Source of the DNA: Anaeramoeba flamelloides
Taxonomy: Eukaryota > Metamonada > Anaeramoebidae
Assembly (NCBI GenBank): GCA_027625915.1
Contig: JANTQA010000047.1
Span: 12,524,001 to 12,588,000, forward strand
Length of the DNA stretch: 64,000 nt
Direction: 5' to 3'
The notes beneath the pieces were generated by a model. That model saw only the letters and a program-made list of their open reading frames with translations. It did no database searches and was not told the DNA's origin. Below, piece after piece: positions 13,510 through 23,500 of this stretch. The stretch's first letter is position 1. Each line of letters begins with the position of its first letter. The translations under genes were made by a program, and so were the position numbers.

Positions 13510-14522
13510 GGTAGACGTGGAAAGACTGTATAAAAAATATCAAATATAATAAATAGTTTTCTCATGGTTGTATGTTAACCATAAAAGAATAGTAGTTAAT
13601 GAAACAATGCAAATTTATTAACAAACAATTTGAAAATTAAAAAAATATTCTTATATATAAACACCCCAGTAAGCAAAAGTTTCTAAATTCAATATGCTTA
13701 ATACCCCAAACCAACTTGTTTTCAAGATTATTAAACCTTCTTATTCCTAAATTTTCTAGTTTTTAAATTTTCACAGATAGCGATATTATAATTTGAAGTT
13801 TTGTGATTTTTTCAATTTTTTTTTAAAATTGACTATTTGTTGTTAAATTCGTTAAGAGTTTAAAAATATTATTTATTTTTTTTACCAAAGGTAATAGTAC
13901 ACTTATTTCAACAAGGATAATATTAAACCTATAAGAAAAAACATTTATTAACTTTTGAGAAATGAATTATCATTTTAAAAAGAATAAAATTAACACAATT
14001 AAAGTTTATTAAAAGATATAATCGGTTTTGTTATATTAATTTGATTGGAAAAGAATAAGAAAAAGTTATAAAATGATTTTAATTTTTTCATGTATCTCAT
14101 TTTTGAAATTTAAATTGGTTCAATTCGACAAACACCAGTAAAATATAATAGTAATTTAACAATACAAAAAAAATAATTTAATATTTAATTTGATTAGATC
14201 TCAAAAAAAAAAAACATCTTCACTATAAATTTGGATAATTTTTCATTATATTTTTTTGACTTTTTTGATTTTCATTTTATTTCAAAAAGCTTCAAGTCTC
14301 CTATTATTACAAAAAGTAAATAATAAATAAAAAAATATTTTTATAGGTTTAAGTTTCAAAAATGTATTTTTGAATCATCAAAAAGCACAATTTTCAAGTT
14401 ATTAATCAATGGAAATAATAACAGGCTGTTGTAACTATTAAATAAATTTCAATAAAAAATTGACCAATTTTATTCTGCAAATAATTTTAGTATACATATA
14501 TATATATATATATAAACATCTG
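13510..14522. other. Gene-free AT-rich stretch
   Basis: No supported gene or RNA. It ends in a (TA)n run at about 14496-14514 that touches the next element. Confidence 0.45.
14496..14514. repeat. (TA)n microsatellite
   Basis: A run of alternating T and A directly outside the left end of the Tc1-like element. A matching run sits outside its right end at about 15216-15240. Confidence 0.8.
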
Positions 14523-15208
14523 TTTCAGTCAAAGTGGCCTATCATTTTTTTCAAATATCAATTATTTTATATAATTGTCCTTTGAAGAAAAAATAAGAAA
14601 TAAATAGAATAATAAACAACAAATAATTGTTGATATATGTCTGAAAGAAAACTAATTAATCAATAAATTTCCATAAAAATTGAAAAACTCAATTTCTTAG
14701 GTCATATTGAGAAAAACAACAATGTTCATTTTGAACTTCTACTGGCATTTGAAAAATAAATGGGAAACAATTTCACTTCATTCTTCATACTTTTTATAGA
14801 AACCAAGTCCCCAAACCAAGTTTGTTGGGATTTGTGGTCTCTATTTGAAAAAGGAAGTGAAAATGAAGTGGAAAATTTTCACATTTTTTAAACAAATATC
14901 AGGATCAAAGATCGAATAGAATTGCAAAAGAAATCAATATAATTTCTCAAAAATCATTTCCAGGGCTTCAATAATCTTAGAATAACACATTTTTACCAAG
15001 TGACTATTGACCTTGCAATAAAGTAAATTTTTAGCAACTGAATAACGTTATAAAAATAAAATCGAAAAAAAAAAAAACAAAAATGTGTAGAAATGTGAAA
15101 AAATGATTTCAATTTTGAAAATTTCCAAAATAAAATTATTCTTCGAATATTGATGCAAACCCTTTTAACACATGTATTTTACAGATTAAAACTGGACCGT
15201 TTGACTGA

Positions 15209-15210
<2 letters not shown>
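14523..15210. mobile_element. Tc1-like non-autonomous element (copy A), carrying a nested element
   Basis: The ends are inverted: TTTCAGTCAAA at 14523-14533 and TTTGACTGAAA at 15200-15210, with further partial pairing (GTGGCC against CGGTCC). Outside each end lie TAAAC and a (TA)n run, also in inverted order. The interior matches a second copy at 50908-51404 over most of its length, for example AAATATCAATTATT, AAGAAATAA(A/G)TAGAATAA, CATATTTTTACCAA-type words and GATTTCAATTTTGAAA. Copy A is longer because another element (14739-14903) sits inside it. No transposase is encoded. CAGT-type ends fit the Tc1/mariner superfamily. Confidence 0.65.
14739..14903. mobile_element. CTGGTATTT-family MITE nested in the Tc1-like element
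   Basis: A 165-bp foldback unit. The left arm is CTACTGGCATTTGAAAAATA, then AATGGGAAACAATTTCACTT. The right arm, reverse-complemented, reads CCTGATATTTGTTTAAAAAA, then GTGAAAATTTTCCACTTC. The sequence is absent from copy B of the host element, so it is an insertion. Relatives lie at 20061-20241, 20239-20479 and 63305-63472. Confidence 0.65.
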
Positions 15211-15240
<30 letters not shown>

Positions 15241-17593
15241 TTAATTTTAACTTATGTATAAATGATCAAATATTGAAAAATATTACAATAAAGATACCCC
15301 ACAAAATTCCGAGATTAAAAAAATTATTACTTTTGATTTTTTTATTCTTTCCGAAAGAAAATTTCACATAAATATACCCATCAAAAAAAAAATAATAATA
15401 CATTTAATAAATATAATTGAATCCCTCAGAATATGTGTTTTTTTAAATAAGTTATTACTCTTATTGGTTGAATAATCAAAACGAAGAAAGATGGCTTTTT
15501 ATTATTTTGGGCACTTAAAAAAAATTTTTTTATAAACTCTATTTAAGTTTTTTGATGAAATTTGAAGACAAGAGAAGTAGAAAAATAACACCAAGACAAC
15601 TCTTTTCTATTATAACTGAAAGGGTGTTAGTTCTTTTTTCAAAGGCCTTCTCAACAACGTGGCAACATAATCACCAAATATAACATTTTTTAGAGAAAAA
15701 GATATACGATTCAACCCGAACTTGACCCATTGAAGAACGTATGAAGATTTGATTGTTTAATATATGATTTTAACCTCAATAATTCAAAATAATACAATGG
15801 AATAAACAATTATTATTTAATGTTTGTCATTACAGTTATACATCGAAAAGACCAATTGATCTTTCCAGAAAACAAAAATAAAACAGTATAAAAATCTTGA
15901 AGTGATCCCCAATTTAATCTATTACCCAAATGCCGACTTTTAAAAATAACTACTATTGTATTCCAATTAACAAAGAAAAAAGTTTATTTCAATTTCCAGA
16001 ATGAATATTAATTATTACTGCTAAAATAAAATTTTCATGATAAAACTTTTATTTTATAGTTCCATAATAAAGTTAAATTAAATGTCTAAAAATATCATTT
16101 CTAAACGATGTTGTACAGATCTTTGGTTTTACTTCAACTGAAAAACTAGAAAAATATTTTGGTATGTGTACTAAAAATTTCAGTTTTTAATTGGAAAATA
16201 ATAGTAATTTTTTTTAGGATCTTTTTTTTTTTTTTCAAGGATAACCTTAACTCTTAAAAATACTGTTAATTAGCTCTACAAACCCACCAACATTTAAATT
16301 GAGATTTAATTTGTTAATAGATGATCTTTTGGTATTTATCATTCTATTTTTACAATTATCACATTTTGTAGGAACATAACCTTTGTATTTCCAGTCAGTT
16401 TGATTTTTAAGGTATGTGCTTTGAACAAAAAGTTAAGAACCAAAATATTCTCAAATTAAGACACAAAATTCAAATTCAAGTAAAATAATTAATTTTGAAT
16501 AAAAAATCCAAAAAAATATACCTTTATTTTTAATTGGTATTTACCATAAATTTGATTCAAATACTTTGCTGTGAAAGTACAAATGGTCATAATATTGTAA
16601 TTTTTGAAGTTTTAAAGTGAAAATGCAAAAAATATTTTCAAATCTTCCATTAATTGCACAATATGTTTTCTTTTTAAAAATAATCTTAAATTTCTCTAAC
16701 ATAACATGTTTTTTGTTTTTTCAAGTTTATTAGAAACTTTGTAAAATAAGTACTCTATTCTCTTTGAAAATAATAATACAATAAAAATTAATTATCCATG
16801 AAAAAGGCAAAAAAATTTGAAAATAATTTTATATGACTTTCTTTTCATTAAAAGAATATATAAAAAATTATGTCCAAGTTAATTATTGAATATACATTTT
16901 TGTAACAATTAACAATTTCTTTCACATTTTACAGATTCTTTTCACAAATTTAACAAAGGAATATTTGATCATTTACAGAACATTTTTGTCCAGAAAATAA
17001 AAAAGTGTTTTATTTATAAAAAATGTTCAAGAAAAGACACAAACATAAGACAGTATAAAAATTTGGTTATATGTCAAATTTTGAATTTTGAGCAATCATT
17101 TATCATATTTTCAAATTATTATTACTGAAACACAAAACAATTTATCCGAACAATCACTATTTATTTAATTTTAATTGTCTCAAGTTTAAATATTTGAACA
17201 AAAATAATTGTATTTCTTTGGTATATTCTACTGATTTATGCCCAAGATTGCCTGATAAAAAACAAACTACTTGAGCCAAATTAAAAAAAATAAAGTCTGT
17301 GGAAAACACCTGTTAATTACACTCCTTTTTCAATTGAAATAAGTCTGCTTATGTTACACAACACTAATTTTCAAATTCCAAAGGATGATTATTTAAAGGA
17401 TAGAATCTTCATTTAGTAGGTATTTTAGTTTTGAAAAGAGAGAACTCAGTTTGATTAATAAAACTATTAAAAGTCAAATATTTTCTGTAGCTTTGCAAAA
17501 GTAACAATTTAAATTTGTTCCATGAAAAGCAAAAAGCGAATAAAAATACTCATTTTTCTCAAATTTTAGATTTGGGTGATTTTATTTGTTGAA
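15211..17593. other. Gene-poor stretch with one tiny coding-like frame
   Basis: A frame of 42 residues from an ATG at 15555 to TAA at 15683 has mixed composition (KFEDKRSRKITPRQLFSII) but no recognised family; it could be a relic. Around 16391-16560 a sequence starting CAGTCAGTTTGATTTTTAAGG resembles the 45365-45560 element. The rest is AT-rich spacer. Confidence 0.4.
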
Positions 17594-20500
17594 ATGGCAA
17601 CTCTAGAGGATCAAATTACACAAGTCTTTGAAAAGTTTTATTATGTCACTTATTCTTCAGAGAAATTAAAAAACAAAACAAATGAATTCAGCTATCCAGA
17701 GATCGAATTAAAATACAATTTTCCCAAACAAAAAGAAGATTCAATAATTGAAAGAATTTACCCATTTTGTTTCCCAAATTTGGAATTGTACACAACACAG
17801 AACAAACCAATTAAGTTTGTGATTTTTCTGGTTTCAAAGAATAAAAAAAAAACAAAAAATAACAAAAAAAAACAAAAAAAAAAAAAAAAAAAAAACAAAA
17901 AAAAAACAAAAAAAAAACAAAAAAAAAACAAAAACTGGAACAAAAACAAAAACAAAATTGCTTACTTATCTTTTTTTTTTCATTACAATCTTCAAACTCC
18001 AAAACATTTAGGGAACTTTACACCTTTGTTTTAACCGACTTAGATGGGTCAAGGCTCCATTCACATTGTCTTTTGTTTTGTCCAAATAGCACAAATAAAA
18101 AACCAGAAAGTCTTATTTTTGTGAGTAAATCGTAAGTAACAACCTTAAATAATTCGACTATTTCCGATCTTCCTCAATTATTACAAAAACAAACACACAA
18201 ACCTTCCCTTTAAAATCCATTGTCTTCAATTGCACCGTTTTTTACGTTTCTCTTTTTTTTTTTATTTTTTAACAATCAAAAAAAATCATTCTTTTCTACC
18301 TCTTTGGTATTTTAAAAACCAACAAACAGAACGCAAATAATTTTTTTCACAACACTCTTGGAACTTGTTTCACAGAAAAAAACTTTTAATTCATCTTCAT
18401 TTGATCTTTTTTTAAAATCAATTCGTTCTTCAGCTTTACCACACCTTGGTGAAACATTTAAAGTTTCGATCCCTCGTTCCTTAAGCATACCAAATGATTT
18501 TTTTGAATATACAACACCAAACACTTTGCTCGGTGGGGTAAGACTTTTTTTTGTTCCTTCTCCTTCTTGCAATATTTTTTTCAATTTTTTTTTATTTTTT
18601 TTTGTTTTTTTTTCCATTTAACAATTATTATTTTGTAAAGCAAAATTGTATAAGCTTACATTAAACTGAAAAGGGGTTTACAAGTGATTGCATAGTTACT
18701 GTTTGTTGTAAAAGAAAATGAACAAAATTTATGTTTTTCTTTTCCAATAAAATATTAAAAATATCTCTGCGAAATGTAAATTCCTTTCACTTTAATCCAT
18801 TAAATTGCCACACAGACGGATTTCCTGGGAACTATAATTATACAGGATCTGTTTTGAAATTTAAAGGAGCATTTATATTGTTGAAATTACACAAGAAAAA
18901 TTATGTTCATTTTAATTATAAACTTCTTGTGGAAACATGCCTCGAACCAATAATTACTTTGTTTTTACAAAAAATTTCACAGAATCGTTTTTGATCTCGT
19001 CGTGAGACAATACTAAATAAAAAATAACAATAAAACGATTTATCTTTTGTTTGAATAAAACAAAATTGGTTCGTTGTAATGATTGGTTTCTCAGAATATA
19101 TTTCATTACAATATTTTTTTGTACAACAAATTATCAAAACCAATTGTGTTCAGAAAGTTTGTAGCCTTTTTATTTTTGTTAGGTTTTTTTCCATCACAAG
19201 AGATAATATTATTCGCCTTTATTACACGTTTCAAAAAAACCATTCAAACAATCACTGAACTAATATTTCATTTGGTAGGGTTAGTGTGAATATGTAAGGG
19301 ATATAAACTCTTTTTCAAATAAAAGGGCACAGAAAATTTCAAGAATTATTCATAATTGAATCAAATTAATTGTAGTATCATTCTAAAATCTAAGAAACCC
19401 TTTAAAACATAAAAAACCACTCAACCAAATCTTTAAAACTCATTAAAACAAAAAAAATAAAAATTAAAATTAAATATTTTTAAAAATTGATGTATCCCTT
19501 TTATTTGAATGAGAAATCTCGTTTTGGAAATTGTAAAGAAAAAAAAATTATCAAATCAATTTAAATCATTGAACAAGGTGAATTAAGAAAAAGTTCTTTA
19601 CATTTTATTGATAACTCTTTACACATCAAACTTTTGTTCTTTAAAGTCTCATTTTCAATATAAAACCGCAATTTATCTGGATATTTTGTTGAATTTTTTT
19701 AAATATTTTCTTTTTTCTTTGTTCCATACATCAATCAAATAATGGGCCTTTCTTAATTCCTATATCTAACTTATTCGAAATCAAACTTAAACCGTTTTCA
19801 TTTTTATACTGACAGATTATTTCCAAATTGATTTCTTCTTGTTGTGTTTTTTCATTTTCCAACTGTTCAATATCCAAAAATAAAAAAACAAAAAATTAAA
19901 AAATGAATAATTAAAATGAAAATCACCAACAAGCAATTATCTTATTAACAATCAAATTCAATAGTATTGATGATTTGAGAGGTGTGCCCTTTTGTTTGAA
20001 AAGGAGTTTATATTCGGAAAAAATAAAAATAGTGACGCAATTTAAGAATAAAATATAAGACTGGTATTTACATAATGAATGCGAAAAAAATTTCACTTGG
20101 TTTTTATTTTTTTTCCCCGGCTAAATAGAGATCGAAACCAGAAACTACAACCCACTTCTTGGAAAACTCTATTTATAAAAGTTAAAAAAAAGGAAAATGA
20201 AACCTAAAATTTTTCACTTGATTATTCCAATACAAATACTGAAATGTGAAATTTAAATGGCACAAAATTTCAGCCGATTTTCTTTTTTTTTTTAATTCCA
20301 TAAAATCCGACTTTCGTTTTAGGATTCTTAGCTTCACCCAAAATGTATACAATAAAAAGCCCAAACAAATAAATAGAGATCACAAATTACAATCTACTTC
20401 TTTTCAGAATTTAATTGTTAAAGTGTAAATTGGGTAAATAAAGTGCAAATTCAATTCTCATTTATAATACAAATACCAGCAGCCACTAACTTTGTTCAAA

Positions 20501-23500
20501 TCATTAGATGATCGATCACTTAATATCCAATCTGGATCAGTTCAACTTTTTCAAAAATACCAAAAAAAAAAAAAAAAAAAAAGATGAAATTTGTTCTCAT
20601 TTTAAAAAATAGTCTTTATATTATAGAATACTTTTGCACCATTTCAGTATTTTATGTTTGGATTATTAGTGAAAGCTTTTTTTTCAATAAGAGAAATAAT
20701 TAAATGGTAAAAGGAATCAAGTTTTTATTTTCAAAAAATGAAACACTTTTCACTTTTTTGTCCCAAAGTAAATGGTTAAAAATATTTGTAAAATGAAAAG
20801 AATGATTATAAATTTCGAGCAAATTCACTTTACATTGTTGCCAATTAATAAAGTTTTGTATACTGTTGATGATGAATTCAAAATAAGTTTGCACATGTTT
20901 TAATACTTCATTACATTGTAAAAATCTTTTATGGAATGATTTAATCAACAATTCAAACAAAAAGCTTTCGATCTTGGTATTAGTGATTATAATTATTGAT
21001 GATTCAAGTGAAAAATAAGGTGCTAAATATATTTCCGTAAAAAATTGTATTGATTTGGTTCAGTAGTTCAAAAATTTTCATCACAACTTAAAAATTTATT
21101 AAATAGAAATAATAAGGTATTTATTTTTTATTATTAAAAATAAAGCAAAACAAGATGATTGAAAGATAAATTAATGTTTCAACCCGAATTCAATGATTAA
21201 AGATCTCGTCTTTTGAAGATAGTTACTTTATTTTCAATTGAAATTATTTTCTTTTGAAATTGTATTTCTTTCTTTCGTTTTGTTTCATTAAGGAAATGAA
21301 AAAAAAATAAAGTATCCTAAGTAATTTTTTAAAAAAATAATGTATCCTAAGTAACTTGAAAAAAAAACAATTTACCTCTAGATATTTGGGACACCGATGG
21401 ATAAACCATTTTAATATTAGCAAAATGATTTTTTTAAACGTTAATTCATTTTATTCAAAAAAAAAAATAAAAAAAAAAAGTTTTATAATATAATGGCTCT
21501 GATTACAACACTTTTCAATAGACTCTTCTACTCTAAACAAATTTTATAAATAAAATTTCTTCTTTGAAAGAAGGAGAAATCTACTTGAATTTGAATAATA
21601 AATTTTTCTTATTATTCTCCACATTTCGAAATAAAATCGGAAAATGAATAGAAAATCTTGCGCTTGTTTACTGCTCTATTTCCTTGCAAATGAGGATCAT
21701 AATAAACTATTTTCCTTTTCATCGGTTTTCAGTTGTAATGTATAAATTACGTGTGTTTAAAGGGTTTGAATGGATAATAGAAGAAGAAAAAATTTAATTT
21801 TGGAAATTTCAAAATTGGAAATCATTATTTCACATTTTTTCTTTTTTTCATTTATATTTTTCACCTAATTCATTTGCAAAATTTTCTTTTTATATCCAAG
21901 ATCGATAGCCACTAACCAAAAACGTGTTATTCTAATGTTATTGAAACAGTGAGAAAATGTTTTTAGAAAAATTATATTTATTTATATTGGGATTTTATTT
22001 AGATCTACAATTGAATATCAAAATGAACAGTGTTGTTTTTCTCAATACGATCCCTAAGAATTTTAATTTTTCTATTTTATAAGAAAATATCTTGATTGAC
22101 TAGTTTTACTTCATTTGAATATCAACTATTCTCTAATGTGTATTATTCTACTTATTTCTTATTTATTCTTCAAATGCCAATTATTAAAAATAATTGAGAT
22201 TTGAAAATTTTTTCAGGACGCTTTGACAAAAACCAAGTTTAAAAAATTTTTAAATTTTTCCAAAATGGGACTTTTTTTAATCATTTAAAAATTATTCTAA
22301 AAAAAAGAATCTTTTATTTAGGAAAAATTTCAAATGAAAAAAATAATTAAATTCATCAAAAAACAACAACACATAGAAAAAAGTCCAGAAAAATTAACCA
22401 TTCTTTTCAAAAAAAATAATAAAAGTTTTTTTATTTTTATTTTTTTTTTGAGAGATTTTTTTCGGAATGTAGGATCCCATTTTCCTGAAACTAGAAATTT
22501 TATTTTAAAGATTTTTATCCTAGCTATAATGTGGGTAAGATTATAACTCATAGAATAGCTTTTTTTTAATAAACGAAAAAAGAAATGTACTTTTTAAACA
22601 AATACAAGAAAAAGAGAAAGAAAAGCATTAAAATTAAAAAAAATAATAAAAAATGGTAAAAAATTATAAACTTAATTAAAAGTTCTGTTTTAGTACCTCA
22701 ATTGCCGAATGGCTTGTTGGTTGTTTTCTTTTATGCTGAAAATGTCTGGATTACCAGCATAATTTATTTTAATAAAGAGGCCTAAACATTTGACCAACTA
22801 TAGATCAAATGAAATATATTACTTTATTAAATTTTAAATTAGATCTTTATAGAGAAAAGGTTACATCTATAAAGTGCTGTTTTTTAAACATAAGAATTTG
22901 TTTTCGAAATTTTCTTTTTGATGTTTTGTTGGTCTTTTTGTTAGTTTGCTTTTTTTATTTAATTGTATTTTTTATTTGCAAGTTTCCCAAAATCTTGTTT
23001 TCGCAAAATCCCAGTCCAAGATACCAGCTAGAAAACAAAAAAATCCCAGTCCAAGTAACAACTTGACAAATTGTTTCGAAATATCACACCATTTCGCTTC
23101 ATTTTTATTCAGTTAAGTTCTGTTTGTTTCAGTTAAGTTCAATTTGTTTAAGATCTGCTTCCGTTGAATTCAGTTCGCTTCAGTTACTTTTAGATCTGAT
23201 CATAAACAAGTTCAATTTGTTTACGATCTAATTATAACAAGTTTATTAATAATTAAAATGAATTATTTATCCCTTTTACCATCCCCAATCACATTAAAAA
23301 AAAACAAAAAGAGGAGGAACCTAAGGAACCTAAGGAACCGAGGGAACCCAAACAACTTCAAAAAGGGAATTTATAAAAAATATAATATTTAAATTTCAAA
23401 AACTATCAAAAATTCTAAAAAATAAAAATAATTAAACAAATAAATAAATAAATAAATAGATAAATACCAAAGACTTGTTTACAATTTTTGATTCCAAACA

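Larger units (their letters stand above)
18538..23459 (+). other. Proposed 4.9-kb intron of the DENN gene, with mobile and coding-like content
   Basis: It starts GTAAGA directly after a Gly-Gly codon pair and ends ...AATAG before ATAAATACC, so it is phase 0 at both ends. It is over twenty times longer than the gene's other introns. It contains the adjoining MITEs at 20.06-20.48 kb, minus-strand coding-like segments at 19.56-19.88 and 20.70-21.07 kb, and a plus-strand open frame at 18731-18994. That frame has ordinary composition (TDGFPGNYNYTGSVLKFKG) but is unidentified. Short direct repeats include AATCCCAGTCCAAG near 23006 and 23042, GTATCCTAAGTAA near 21311 and 21341, and GGAACCTAAGGAACC near 23316. 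Confidence 0.55.

Noticed and set aside
17576-18034. A 152-residue protein ending in a Lys/Asn-rich tail
   Set aside because: Its first half is a uDENN exon. The Lys-rich tail is the A-rich intron read through, and the next exon continues the domain in another frame.
18358-18621. Stand-alone 87-residue protein
   Set aside because: It begins with TTG within an exon that opens at 18330. Its Phe-rich end is intron sequence after a GTAAGA donor.
19561-19695. Resemblance of the KYPDKLRFYIENETLKNK segment to part of an RGS domain
   Set aside because: Only a short helical stretch is similar and the neighbouring RGS motifs are absent; too weak to name.
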